Shown here: positions 28,302 through 37,171 of the stretch, in pieces
Layout of the letters: every line of letters starts with the position of its first letter
Position numbering within the stretch: the stretch's first letter is position 1
Assembly (NCBI GenBank): GCA_934229785.1
Contig: CAKQEA010000003.1
Coordinates: forward strand, 72,588-136,587
Direction of reading: 5' to 3'
DNA: 64,000 nt
Origin: an uncultured Anaeroplasmataceae bacterium
Lineage (GTDB): Bacteria > Bacillota_I > Bacilli_A > Acholeplasmatales > Anaeroplasmataceae
Translations under genes and position numbers: made by a program
The notes under the pieces: generated by a model
The model's database searches: none
Told to the model about the DNA's origin: nothing
The model's input: only the letters and a program-made list of their open reading frames with translations

Positions 28302-29072
28302 ATGTATAAGAAAGAAGATTTAATTGAAGAAATAAAAATGTGCGGAATTAAAAATGATGATGTCTTGATGATTCATAGTAGCTTTTCTTCTATTAAAAAT
28401 ATTGAAGGTGGAAGTAAAAGTGTTATTTCTGCTTTTAAAAATGTTGTAAATAATGGTATTTTGTTGTTCCCAACTCATACTTGGGCTAGTATAAAAAATG
28501 ATGGTGATATTTTAGATTTAAAAAAGCCTAATTCATGTGTAGGCTATTTAACTAATGAGGTAATATTAGATTCTGATTTTGTTAGAAGCAAGCATCCTAC
28601 CCATTCTGTTTGTGCATATGGACCTAAAGCTTTGGAGTATATTTCAGATGATGTTAATAGTAAAACACCTGTAAGTCCTAATGGTTCATTTGGTAAATTA
28701 AAATTTGGTGGAAAAATTTTATTTATTGGTTGTTCTTTAAGTAAAAATACCTTTGTTCATAGTGTTGAAGAGGAAATGAATGTCCCAGATAGATTTACAA
28801 GTCATATTTATACTTTTTATACTAAATATAATGATATTATCAATGAGTTTCATATGCCTAGACATTATAATGAATTATGCCCTCACATTTCAGATAATTA
28901 TGAAAAGCTTTTACCAATAATGCTTGATTTAGGTATTGCTAAAAAAGTTAAAATTTTAGATAGTTTATCTTATTTAGTTGATGCTTATGAATGCAGAGAG
29001 CTTGTAATTAAAATATTAAAATCTGATATTCATGCCTTTGATGATTTAAGAGATATTAAAAAATATATTTAA
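28302..29072 (+). CDS. AAC(3)-family N-acetyltransferase
   Basis: 256 residues of the aminoglycoside 3-N-acetyltransferase/YokD fold. Signatures are DDVLMIHSSFSSI at the N-terminus, ILLFPTHTW, and RSKHPTHSVCAYGP with the catalytic His, then GKILFIGCSLSKNTFVHSVEE. Family members acetylate aminoglycosides or unknown small amines with acetyl-CoA. Chromosomal relatives without demonstrated resistance are common, so I do not infer resistance. It follows the MFS gene by 3 bases. A shared pathway is possible but not demonstrable. Confidence 0.85.
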   Translation: MYKKEDLIEEIKMCGIKNDDVLMIHSSFSSIKNIEGGSKSVISAFKNVVNNGILLFPTHTWASIKNDGDILDLKKPNSCVGYLTNEVILDSDFVRSKHPTHSVCAYGPKALEYISDDVNSKTPVSPNGSFGKLKFGGKILFIGCSLSKNTFVHSVEEEMNVPDRFTSHIYTFYTKYNDIINEFHMPRHYNELCPHISDNYEKLLPIMLDLGIAKKVKILDSLSYLVDAYECRELVIKILKSDIHAFDDLRDIKKYI

Positions 29073-29082
29073 TATGAAATTA

Positions 29083-29113
29083 TAGTTACTAACGATTTGT
29101 TGGTAACTTTTTT
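29083..29113 (+). terminator. Terminator after the AAC(3)-like gene
   Basis: AGTTACTAAC and GTTGGTAACT form a stem with a 5-nt loop followed by TTTTTT. Confidence 0.85.
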
Positions 29114-29228
29114 AATTTTTTCTAAATAAAACTTGAAATATTGTAATTATTTTCAAGTTATTTTAGTGTTTTAGAAACATAAAATTTTTTTTAAAATTTA
29201 TATAATTTTTTTGTAAAAAAATGTTATT

Positions 29229-29254
29229 TTCTCACTATTATTATTAGTGAAAAG
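29229..29254 (+). promoter_or_regulatory. Shared palindromic element upstream of an Rpn-like gene, copy 1
   Basis: A 26-bp sequence with core CTCACTATTATTATTAGTG and arms CACTA/TAGTG is identical to 30476-30501, which lies before the second Rpn-like gene. It sits about 25 bases upstream of the first start codon and follows a T-rich tract also shared by both. It is a probable operator or an mRNA hairpin common to this gene family. Confidence 0.6.
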
Positions 29255-29277
29255 GAAAAAAACTAACATAGTTTTAG

Positions 29278-30098
29278 GTGAGGAAAATGTATGAAATAGA
29301 AAATGAAGAAATTTTAAAAAGATTAAGAAAGAGGTATTATAATTTATCCAATGATAAGGCATTTAAATATGCATTCACAAACAAAAGATTTCTATCTATG
29401 TTTTTATCTATAATGTGGAACAAAAAGATAAAACCAAAATGTATTGAAATTATCGATTCTCATGTTAAGGCTCAAGATGTTGATAATAAACAAATAGCTT
29501 TTGATGTTAATGGTGTTGTTCAAGATGGTTCAGTTAGAGTATTTCTTGATTTAGAAATGCAAAAAAGAAAGCCTAAAGAATACAATATGAATGATAGGAT
29601 TTCATATTATTATTCAAGAGATAAGGCATTAAGTGTAAGCGTTGGTGAAAATTATAGCTCATCAAGAGTTGAATGTATCTTATTTACAGATTATGAGCCT
29701 GATAATGATGACAGATGAATGAAATAAGATTTGTAAATACCTATGATAATAGTTATTTTACACCAGATAGAATTATAGTTATTCAATTGCAAAATTTAAA
29801 TAATTGCAATATAATTGAATTGAAGGAATTTCTATTAGGCTTCAAAGTGAGTAAGAGGCTATCTAGTAATAAGACTCTATTTGGTAAGGAGGTTGAAAAA
29901 ATGCTAGACGATATCAACAAATCTGTGTGGATAAAAGAACAGATAGTAAGGGCAGAGTATGAGGCAGCCTTAAAGAAAAAATATGATAAAGAAAGAGAGC
30001 TTGAGATTAAAAAACTTTATTTAAATGGTAGTTCAATTGAATTAATAAGCACTTCTTTTAACATGTCTATTGATGAAGTTAAAAAAATAATTGGTTAA
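29278..30098 (+). pseudogene. Rpn-family (PD-(D/E)XK) nuclease gene split by a frameshift
   Basis: Two overlapping frames, 29278-29718 and 29715-30098, together read as one Rpn/PDDEXK_2 protein of about 270 residues. The first has NDKAFKYAFTN and the nuclease core FDVNGVVQDGSVRVFLDLEMQ with the Asp and E-x-Q residues. The second continues with IRFVNTYDNSYFTPDRIIVIQL and ends in the small helix-turn-helix-like tail SIELISTSFNMSIDEVKKII. The TGA/ATG overlap (ATGA) could allow coupled translation of two polypeptides, but relatives are single chains, so a one-base frameshift is more likely. Rpn proteins are recombination-promoting nucleases distantly related to transposases. Confidence 0.7.
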
Positions 30099-30167
30099 TT
30101 ATAAAACTACTTGTTAATTAACATTTTATTTAATACTAAAACAAATAAATTTAATCAAAATAAAATA

Positions 30168-30231
30168 GGGAGTAGCCTAAGATAATTTGAATAAAAGATA
30201 ATCAAATTATTTAGGGTTACTCCCTTTTGTT
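30168..30231 (+). terminator. Long terminator hairpin after the split Rpn gene
   Basis: A 23-bp imperfect stem (GGGAGTAGCCTAAGATAATT at 30168-30187 pairing with 30205-30224) is followed by TTTTGTT. Confidence 0.8.
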
Positions 30232-30475
30232 AATGTTAGGAGTTCTTTCTATTTGTTATGTTCAATCAAAAAGTTGGGGACATATCATTAATATTACCAT
30301 TAGAAATAAGCCACTTATAAAAGAGGTAGATACTATAGCATTAAATGATAGTAAATTACTATATCAATAGATTTATGTGAGGTATTTGATGTGTACCATT
30401 ATAGAATATTATGATTACCAACTTTTGGGTTGAACTTAGCAATTTTTTTAAAATATTTTGTAAAATTTTGAAGTA
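30232..30475. other. Spacer with no recognisable gene
   Basis: Only short frames occur. One 20-codon frame (MFNQKVGDISLILPLEIS...) and an open stretch ending ...KEVDTIALNDSKLLYQ-stop may be decayed coding DNA of unknown origin. Confidence 0.4.
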
Positions 30476-30501
30476 TTCTCACTATTATTATTAGTGAAAA
30501 G
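30476..30501 (+). promoter_or_regulatory. Shared palindromic element, copy 2
   Basis: Identical over 26 bases to 29229-29254 and again placed upstream of an Rpn-like gene. The flanking T-rich sequence is also similar, so the whole control region was duplicated or is conserved for function. Confidence 0.6.
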
Positions 30502-30575
30502 ATAAAAATATCTATCTTTTCATAAGCATAAGAATTAATTGTTTTTATGTTAATATACATAATAGGAGGAAAAAT

Positions 30576-31562
30576 ATGCAAGATGGAATTACATTAATTG
30601 AATTTATTAAAATTCAAAGGGGCAAGGAGATACCAGTTACTAATGATATGTGCTTTAAGTATTCATTTAGTAATGAAAGCTTAGTTAAGAAGCTTCTAAT
30701 TGGTTTGGATTATGGTATTAAGAGTACTGATAAGGTAGAAATTGATACTGAAGTTGGTGTTGGTACTGTAGGTGTAAAGATTGGAGAAAAAAGGTTTGAT
30801 CTCAAGGTTTAGAATACGACTTTAGAACCAAATGAGACCTATGCATTAGAGATGCAGGATTATTATGCTGATATGGAATTTAAGGGATTCTTTAAATTTC
30901 TTTTGAAGGTAACAACAAGTTTAGAAGAAAGTAAGAGCTATGTTACAAATATAAGTGAGCTTGAGAAGAATCATGTAATTATTTTTGATAATTGTACAAG
31001 CCCTAGTGATGGAAGGTTAAACACAGAGATATTTTGTGCTACTAGAAGAGATGGGATGACAAAAAAATTTTATGAGAGTAAATATTATGATGGAGAAGTA
31101 ATTATCTTCTATTTGAATAATATTATGAAATCTGATAAAATTGAATGTAGTGAAGATAGGTCAGTTGAAATATTAAAATCACTAAAATATAATAGTGACG
31201 AGTTATTAGAAAGTGGTGATGAATTTATGAAAGAGCTTGGAGAAAGAGTTAAGGAATTTAATGCTGATGAACTAAAAAGGGAAGCAGCATTTGAGGCAAT
31301 GTGGGAAGAAATCAATAAAAGAGCTATTGAAAAGAAGGTACGTTCTTTAGAAAAAAGCGAAGAGGAAGCTAGAAGAGAAATAGCTGAGGCTAAAGAGGAA
31401 GCTGCTCAAGCAAGAGAAGAGACAGCTCAAGCAAGAGAAGAGACAGCTCAAACTAAGGAAAAAGTGATTGCTTCAGCATCTAAGTTTAAAAAACTAGGTT
31501 TATCTATTGAAGAAATTATGGAGCTAACAGGTTTAGATAAAGATACTATTAATAATTTATGA
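30576..31562 (+). pseudogene. Rpn-family nuclease gene interrupted by one in-frame TAG
   Basis: One frame runs from the ATG at 30576, with GGAGG 7 bases upstream, to 31560-31562. It is broken only by TAG at 30810-30812. Before the stop are NDMCFKYSFSN and GEKRFDLKV. Right after it come NTTLEPNETYALEMQ, carrying the E-x-Q nuclease residues, and a C-terminal domain. The tail has a coiled coil with three near-identical heptad pairs (AQAREET) and ends with GLSIEEIMELTGLDKDTINNL, typical of this family. A single CAG-to-TAG change would restore a 328-residue protein. An internal start at 30852 would lack half the nuclease core. A recent nonsense mutation is the simplest explanation. Confidence 0.8.
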
Positions 31563-31591
31563 TTTAGAACAAAAGTAGTATTAGCTGGATA

Positions 31592-31641
31592 AGACAAGAT
31601 TGTTAAACTTAATGGCTTTATTGTTTAATTTATCTTTTTTG
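31592..31641 (+). terminator. Possible terminator after the second Rpn gene
   Basis: AAGAT and TTAAAC pair with GTTTAA and ATCTT across a 14-nt loop and small internal loop, followed by TTTTTT. Confidence 0.45.
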
Positions 31642-31774
31642 ATTTTATTTTAAAAAAATATGGTTTTTTAACACACTTATATTCAAAATGTATGCGTTTT
31701 ATAGTAAAATATATGTAAGAAGTATATTTGTATATAAAAAATCATATATTTTGAATACTGGATAAATAATTTTG

Positions 31775-31803
31775 TTGACAAATATTTTTAATTGTCATAA
31801 AAT
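31775..31803 (+). promoter_or_regulatory. Promoter of the fibre-protein cluster
   Basis: TTGACA (31775-31780) and TAAAAT (31798-31803) are spaced by 17 bases, ending about 6 bases before the c-di-GMP aptamer. Confidence 0.85.
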
Positions 31804-31808
31804 TATAG

Positions 31809-31881
31809 GCGTAAAAAGGCAAAACTACAGTAATGTAGTGACGCAAAGCTATAGGGTCCAAGAATGGATAGCCAGTTGCAC
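31809..31881 (+). promoter_or_regulatory. c-di-GMP-I (GEMM) riboswitch
   Basis: The sequence has the GEMM-I signature in order. GGCAAAAC opens P1. The stem CTACA/TGTAG carries a GTAA tetraloop. The invariant GACGCAAAGC joins the two helices. The second helix GCTAT/ATAGC has the AGGGTCC...GGA internal receptor region. GCCAGTTGC closes P1. The closing strand GTTGC is also the 5' arm of the terminator that follows, so aptamer closure and termination exclude each other. Confidence 0.95.
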
Positions 31882-31917
31882 TATGATTTTTTTAATTATA
31901 TTGCAATTGGTTTTTTT
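31872..31917 (+). terminator. Riboswitch-controlled terminator
   Basis: CCAGTTGCA (31872-31880) pairs with TGCAATTGG (31902-31910), followed by seven Ts. Its 5' arm overlaps the 3' strand of the aptamer P1 stem, so bound c-di-GMP should prevent the hairpin and allow read-through. Confidence 0.9.
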
Positions 31918-31942
31918 GTTTTTATTAGAAGGAGGGGGAAAA

Positions 31943-32677
31943 ATGAAAAGCTTTATATCTATATTTAAAACTAAAGGTTTTATGATAGCTATGATGATTG
32001 GCTTTTTCATTACCTCTTTATTAATTGTTCTTGCTATGCTTTTAGGTAATGAGGCTGGTAACTTTGTTATTCAGGTTGAAAGTGGAGATAAGGATAAAAG
32101 TATTTCCATTACAGATAACGAAGAAGATATTGTATTTACTAATAAACTTGTTACTCCTGGTATGACTGGTATGGCTTGTACAACTCCAAGATTGTTTTTA
32201 GGTGATAGAAATCAAGAGCAATCTATTGCTAGTTCTTGTTCTTCACTTGGTAGAAATAATGATTTACAGGATAGGTATTCTGTTTATTTATATACTTTTG
32301 ATATTGTTAATACAGGTACAGGTCCTTTAAATATGGAAATATCTATGAATATTTCTAATGTTGAAAGAAGAGTTGATGAGGCAATTAGAATTATGACTTA
32401 TAATCCTTCTGATGCTAATGAGACTATTCATGTTTATCAAAAACGTGATGCTGATAATACTATTTATCAGTATTATCCACGTACTCCGGAGTATTTTAAT
32501 GATTCAACTGCTTTTACTCAATCTGCTTATATTTCAGCTAATACTGATGGTGCTGGTTTTGAGAGATTGCGTTATTCAGTTTTCTTTTGGATTGAGGGTT
32601 ATGATCCTGAGGCAACAGAGGAGATTATTGCTAATGGAACTATTAAATTTACTTTAAATATTAGTGTAACAAATTAA
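31943..32677 (+). CDS. First protein of the c-di-GMP-controlled cluster: membrane-anchored camelysin-like protein
   Basis: 244 residues from the ATG at 31943, 8 bases after GAAGGAGGGGG. A longer open frame upstream runs through the riboswitch and is not used. Residues ~12-35 form one hydrophobic helix without the TYAW cleavage motif of its neighbours, so it may stay membrane-anchored or be cut differently. The rest is an extracellular, beta-rich domain with Asn-rich loops and a central Cys pair. It ends with SVFFWIEGYDPE..., the same C-terminal motif as in the downstream subunits. It could be the base, tip or anchor of the fibre (inference). Related in style to TasA/camelysin, but too divergent for a firm family call. 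Confidence 0.7.
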   Translation: MKSFISIFKTKGFMIAMMIGFFITSLLIVLAMLLGNEAGNFVIQVESGDKDKSISITDNEEDIVFTNKLVTPGMTGMACTTPRLFLGDRNQEQSIASSCSSLGRNNDLQDRYSVYLYTFDIVNTGTGPLNMEISMNISNVERRVDEAIRIMTYNPSDANETIHVYQKRDADNTIYQYYPRTPEYFNDSTAFTQSAYISANTDGAGFERLRYSVFFWIEGYDPEATEEIIANGTIKFTLNISVTN

Positions 32678-32752
32678 AATTTAATTTGTTTAATTAGTTG
32701 TTATTGTTAAAGCTATAGCATTTAACAACTTAGAATAGGGAGGTGGCTACAA

Positions 32753-33748
32753 ATGAATAAATTACGTAATAAGTTACTACTTAGTATTTGGATGCTTGTA
32801 GCTACTACAATTACTTTGGCTTCAACTACTTATGCTTGGTTTGCTTCAAACAAAGAGGTTGGTCTTGATGATTTTGATTTAGAATTAGAAACTCAACAAA
32901 ATATGCTTGTTTCTATTGATGGTGTTAATTTCTCATCAAGAATTACTAATGAAGAGTTAAAAAGAGGTATTGTTGCTAAGTATAATGGTATTGATGTAAA
33001 AGATGTTAATGATATAAGTTCATTTGATAATATTCACCTTCAATGTGTTACATATGATGGTACAACATTTAAGAAAATTACAGATAAAGTAGATTCTAAT
33101 AAAAATTATATTTTAGAGGAAACTTCAGTATCCTCTGGTATGTTTATTTCTTTTGATTTGTGGTTTCAATACACTTCTTTTAAAAATGATAGTTCTTCAT
33201 ATTATGTAACTTTTGTTGGAGATTCTTATTCTGATAATAATGTTTCAGGTTCTTATTTAAATGGCAGTAAAAATGATGTTAAACTATATAATAAGCTTAC
33301 AACTATAGATAAGAATTATAATTCTGGTGATGTTATTACTATTAACACTGGTGATGCTTTAAGACTTGGTGTTTCTACTAATGAATCAGAGAATTTGATT
33401 TTTGAGCCTAATGATGGTTTATCATCTTATGCAATTTCAGGTGAAACTATTCCAAAATATAATCCAGCATATAATCCTATGCTTACTTATTTTAATAATA
33501 TAAATTTAGGTAATTTAGCTCCTATTAGTGAAAATGTTGATGTGTATAAAAATACTATTAAGAACTTTAATTCTGATACTAAGCTTGGTGTTTTCACTAA
33601 GAATGATGATAATGTGTATAACACTGTTAAGATTACAATTAGTGTTTGGCTTGAAGGTATGGATGGAGATTACATTATTGGTTGTACAAATACATCTTTA
33701 AGTATGCTTCTTAATTTCTGTGTTAAGAAGTATGAGGAGGTGGAATAA
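32753..33748 (+). CDS. SipW-cognate secreted fibre-like protein (paralogue B)
   Basis: 331 residues. The N-terminal signal runs MNKLRNKLLLSIWMLVATTITLASTTYAWF. The T-Y-A-W end identifies the SipW-cognate signal-peptide class. The mature part opens with FDLELETQQ...LVSIDGVNFSSRI and has FISFDLWFQY and ALRLGVS blocks. It ends ISVWLEGMDGDYIIG, a pattern repeated in its neighbours. GGGAGGTGG precedes the ATG. Its stop overlaps the next ATG (TAATG), so expression is coupled. Predicted extracellular structural subunit; the exact role is unknown. Confidence 0.75.
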   Translation: MNKLRNKLLLSIWMLVATTITLASTTYAWFASNKEVGLDDFDLELETQQNMLVSIDGVNFSSRITNEELKRGIVAKYNGIDVKDVNDISSFDNIHLQCVTYDGTTFKKITDKVDSNKNYILEETSVSSGMFISFDLWFQYTSFKNDSSSYYVTFVGDSYSDNNVSGSYLNGSKNDVKLYNKLTTIDKNYNSGDVITINTGDALRLGVSTNESENLIFEPNDGLSSYAISGETIPKYNPAYNPMLTYFNNINLGNLAPISENVDVYKNTIKNFNSDTKLGVFTKNDDNVYNTVKITISVWLEGMDGDYIIGCTNTSLSMLLNFCVKKYEEVE

Positions 33749-34827
33749 TGAATAAGAAGATCGTTAGAAAGCTTATTATGTTAGGCTTTACTGTGTTTTT
33801 GACTTCATTTGCTTTAATTAGTTCTACCTACGCTTTCATTATTTTAAGAAATGATGCTGGTATTGAGGATTTCACTTTTGGAGTTAAGGCTGTTGAGGGT
33901 TTACAGTTATCTTTAGATGGTAAGAATTTCTCTCAAGATATTTCATATGATCAGATTACTTCTAAGATTGAGGAAAATGCTCATGTTTCTTTTGATGCTA
34001 TTAAGTTTAATGGTGTAACTCCTAAAGCAGAAAATGGTAAGGTTTTGTATAATGGTAATAGCAATGTTCCGTTGTTTGTTAAGGATTCTTTAGTGTTAGA
34101 TCCTACTGCTGATCCAACTGGTAAGAATGATATTTTCTATAGACATAAAACTGCGGATGCTTCAAGTAATGAATTTGTTTATTTTGATTTGTATTATAGG
34201 ATTGCATCTACTTCTAGTTTAGATTATACGAAGAGGTATAATTTGAAATTTTACCCTGATAGTGAAGGTGATCCAGGAACTAAGATTACTTCTGATGAAT
34301 CAACTGTTATTTTAACTAATGCATGTAGAGATGTTAAATATGAATATACAACAAATAGTGTAATTACTGTTAAGAATGAAGATGCAATGCGTTTAGGTGT
34401 TGTTGATGAAAATAAATCTATTACTGTTTTTGAGCCTAATTATGGACATGGTTCTTCAGCTATAGAGGATGTTAGCTATAATGAGTCTTCTGATGAACAA
34501 GATGATTCAGGCTATAATTATAATTTATATCATGATAAGAATTATAATTTAATGTATACATATTATAATTCTACTAATCCAACTGCATATTTTCAAATGG
34601 CTGCAGATGATAATGAGAGTTTTCATACAGAGCATTCTTTTACTGATAAGGTTTTAGGTAGCTTTGAAGCTTTATTAGATGAGGGTGGTAAACCTTATAG
34701 TTATAATACTATTAAGTTAACTTTTGTATTATGGCTTGAGGGCTGGGATGCCGATTATATTTTCGGTGTTGAGGCTAATGAGATTTCTGTTAAGCTTAAG
34801 TTTAAGATTGAAGAGATTAAAGATTAG
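33748..34827 (+). CDS. SipW-cognate secreted fibre-like protein (paralogue C)
   Basis: 359 residues. Signal peptide with basic start KKIVRKLIMLG and end LISSTYAFI. The paralogous core is in the same order as B: FTFGVKAVEG-LQLSLDGKNFSQDI, FVYFDLYYRIAS, AMRLGVVDE, YNLMYTYYN. The C-terminal motif is VLWLEGWDADYIFG. Very acidic and Tyr/Asn-rich after the signal, with no cysteine in the conserved motif. Coupled to B by a one-base overlap. GAGGAGGTGG lies just before the ATG. Confidence 0.75.
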   Translation: MNKKIVRKLIMLGFTVFLTSFALISSTYAFIILRNDAGIEDFTFGVKAVEGLQLSLDGKNFSQDISYDQITSKIEENAHVSFDAIKFNGVTPKAENGKVLYNGNSNVPLFVKDSLVLDPTADPTGKNDIFYRHKTADASSNEFVYFDLYYRIASTSSLDYTKRYNLKFYPDSEGDPGTKITSDESTVILTNACRDVKYEYTTNSVITVKNEDAMRLGVVDENKSITVFEPNYGHGSSAIEDVSYNESSDEQDDSGYNYNLYHDKNYNLMYTYYNSTNPTAYFQMAADDNESFHTEHSFTDKVLGSFEALLDEGGKPYSYNTIKLTFVLWLEGWDADYIFGVEANEISVKLKFKIEEIKD

Positions 34828-34972
34828 TATTTTATATTATTTTATTTTGATGTTAAAAACATTAAATATTTATTTTATAAAGTATTTAATTTTATCTTAT
34901 ATATTGTAGTATCGAAATTAGAGGTTATTTCTAATTTTAGGTTAATTAAATTTTAAAAAAAGGGGGTTAAAT
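34828..34972 (+). other. Spacer with a small hairpin
   Basis: AAATTAGA and TCTAATTT form a hairpin at about 34914-34938 without a T run. It could be an RNA processing or stability element inside the operon. GGGGG precedes the next ATG. Confidence 0.35.
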
Positions 34973-36064
34973 ATGAAATATAGAAGAAAAATATTTTCGA
35001 GCTTTATGACCTTATTGCTTTTAGTTGTAACATTTACTTCAACTACTTATGCTTGGTTTAAAATCAATAGTAATGCTGAAATTTCAGGCTTTGATTTTAA
35101 GGTTGAGGGCGCTAATGGTATTTTTGTTTCAACTGATAATGTTCACTTTTCTTCTGATTTATCAAGTGAAAGTATTACTGATGCGATTATATTAAGTAAG
35201 AATAAGGATAAATTTAAGTATAATAGTGATGGTAAGTTGGTTTATGCTAATATCGATAGTGTTGTTAGTGCTAGTGATAAGGAAAATGAGTTAAAAAATA
35301 TTTTATTGTTACCTGTAACATCAACTAATGGTTATGAATTAACTGATATGTATGGTACTAAGGTTAATGCTTCATCTGGTAGATTTGTTGAGTTTGATTT
35401 ATATTTTAAGGCAGCATCAGAAACAGAATCTGATGGTTCTTATGATGTTTCATTGTTTTTAGCATCTGAATCTAAAACTGATGTAACAATGGGAAATAAG
35501 GTTATTAGACCTACAACTATGTCATCAGATGTTGATAGTATTAAGCTAGTGGCAGATATGAATACTATTAATGGTGAATTAAGTAAGAATGATTTTATTA
35601 ATAATGTTTATACCCTTAATGCCTTAAGATTCTCTACAAGTTCTAAGTATTTAACTACTGTTGTTAATGAAGAATCTATGTTAGAAGAAGAAAAAGAAGT
35701 AGAAAAAAATCAAATCTACGAATTCTACAATGGTTATGATTATGGAAGCTATCCTATTTTAAATGGTTCAGGTATTTATGATCCAACAACAAATGCTAGC
35801 TTTACATATTATAACAATCAAAAGGCGTCAAAGATAAATCCATTATCCATAGCGCCACAAACCTACCGTTATGAACTAGGTACTAATAGAAATGATTCAC
35901 CTATTATTACAAATGTAAAATGTAACGGTACATCTAATTTAGTAACTTTTAGATTTTGGTTAGAAGGTTGGGATGCCGACTGTTTTGATGGACTATCAAA
36001 ATCTATTAAAGTTAGTTTAACATTTACTTCATCTCAAAAGGATAAAGAAAATGTTAATCAATAG
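34973..36064 (+). CDS. SipW-cognate secreted fibre-like protein (paralogue D)
   Basis: 363 residues. The signal peptide ends TFTSTTYAWF. The mature core repeats the family order: FDFKVEGANGIFVSTDNVHFSSDL, VEFDLYFKAAS, NALRFSTSS, ASFTYYNN. The C-terminal motif FRFWLEGWDADCFDG carries a cysteine shared with F and, as KCFD, with E. This is the clearest example of the W-x-EGWDADCF signature. Spaced 145 bases from C but probably in the same transcript. Confidence 0.75.
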   Translation: MKYRRKIFSSFMTLLLLVVTFTSTTYAWFKINSNAEISGFDFKVEGANGIFVSTDNVHFSSDLSSESITDAIILSKNKDKFKYNSDGKLVYANIDSVVSASDKENELKNILLLPVTSTNGYELTDMYGTKVNASSGRFVEFDLYFKAASETESDGSYDVSLFLASESKTDVTMGNKVIRPTTMSSDVDSIKLVADMNTINGELSKNDFINNVYTLNALRFSTSSKYLTTVVNEESMLEEEKEVEKNQIYEFYNGYDYGSYPILNGSGIYDPTTNASFTYYNNQKASKINPLSIAPQTYRYELGTNRNDSPIITNVKCNGTSNLVTFRFWLEGWDADCFDGLSKSIKVSLTFTSSQKDKENVNQ

Positions 36065-36172
36065 CATTTATAATTAATAAGAAATTATAAATACTATTAT
36101 ATAAAACTTTCAATCTAAGAAAGTATAAAAAAATAGAGAAAAATTGGTAAAAAAATTTAGGAGAAAAAAATT

Positions 36173-37099
36173 ATGAAAAAAAGAAGTTTAATTACAAAAT
36201 TAGCTTTAAGTGGTGTAGCTTTAGCTGCAACAGCTGCAACACTAGCAACATCAACATATGCTTGGTATACAACAAATACTAGTGTAGGAACAAACGCAAT
36301 TGGAACTACAACTGCTTCAACTGGTGATGCATCTATTTTAATTAAAGGTAATAAGGAAGGCGCTACTTGGAAGCAAACATTGGTAGCAGGAGATTTAGTA
36401 TTATCTGGTAATACAGATAATTTATTGCCAACATCATATAAAAATGCTGCAACAGGCGAAACTTCAGTAACTGCAGGATGGTATACAAAAACAAATACCG
36501 CTGAGTCTACTCCAAGCAAAATTAGTTTTTCTTTATCATTAAAGACAGTTCCAACTGCTCATGATGTTAAAGTTAAAATTAGTTCAATTACAGTTGCTAA
36601 TACAACTGCAGATGCTGATGGAGTTACACCTGATAATCAATTACCAACAACTGAAAACCTTTTAACAGGTACAGCATACAGTGGTGATGTGTTAGATGCA
36701 TTAGCAATTAGAGTAGCTAGTAGTTCTTATGAAGATAGTGAGACTTTGGAATCTGGTCATTCTAACTCAGTATTAAATGCTGCTGGTTATTCATTAGCTC
36801 CTGGTAATGGAATTGTTACAAAAGCTTCTGCAGATACACACACAGCTGCAACTTATATAGATGGTTATACTGCTCATACATATGTTAATGCAATTTTAGC
36901 TGATTCAGTTACAAATACTACATCAGATGTTACTAATTTAACTGATGGTTCAGTTTATTTCTATTTGCCAGCTAGTGGTAAAGCTTTAACTTTAACATTC
37001 GATATTTATTTAGATGGTGCAAATGAAAAGTGTTTTGATGTTTTAAAAGGACAAACATTTACTGTAGCACTAGGATTTAACACAGTTACTGAAGCTTAA
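36173..37099 (+). CDS. SipW-cognate secreted protein, probable major fibre subunit (paralogue E)
   Basis: 308 residues. The signal peptide is longer and alanine-rich, ending ATLATSTYAWYTTNTS, closest in look to TasA/camelysin signals. The mature protein is rich in Thr, Ala, Ser and Gly, with little Lys and no large insertions. Codon choice (ACA, GCA, GTT) differs from the Tyr/Asn-rich neighbours. Core blocks KISFSLSLKTV, ALAIRVASSS and FDIYLDGANEKCFDV align with the other paralogues, but the Trp of the C-terminal motif is lost. The compact composition suggests the abundant polymerising subunit, with B, C, D and F as minor components (inference). Confidence 0.72.
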   Translation: MKKRSLITKLALSGVALAATAATLATSTYAWYTTNTSVGTNAIGTTTASTGDASILIKGNKEGATWKQTLVAGDLVLSGNTDNLLPTSYKNAATGETSVTAGWYTKTNTAESTPSKISFSLSLKTVPTAHDVKVKISSITVANTTADADGVTPDNQLPTTENLLTGTAYSGDVLDALAIRVASSSYEDSETLESGHSNSVLNAAGYSLAPGNGIVTKASADTHTAATYIDGYTAHTYVNAILADSVTNTTSDVTNLTDGSVYFYLPASGKALTLTFDIYLDGANEKCFDVLKGQTFTVALGFNTVTEA

Positions 37100-37171
37100 A
37101 CTAGTAGTGAAAGTCACTAGTAGATGAAATTCTGATTAAATTAAATTAAAATTCTATAAGGAGGTTAACCC

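Noticed and set aside
28302..29072. An aminoglycoside-resistance gene
   Set aside because: The fold is AAC(3)-like, but many chromosomal members have unknown substrates; no resistance context or mobile element surrounds it.
31772..31942. Longer start of the first fibre-cluster protein
   Set aside because: The extra codons would translate the c-di-GMP aptamer and terminator; GGAGGGGG precedes the ATG at 31943.
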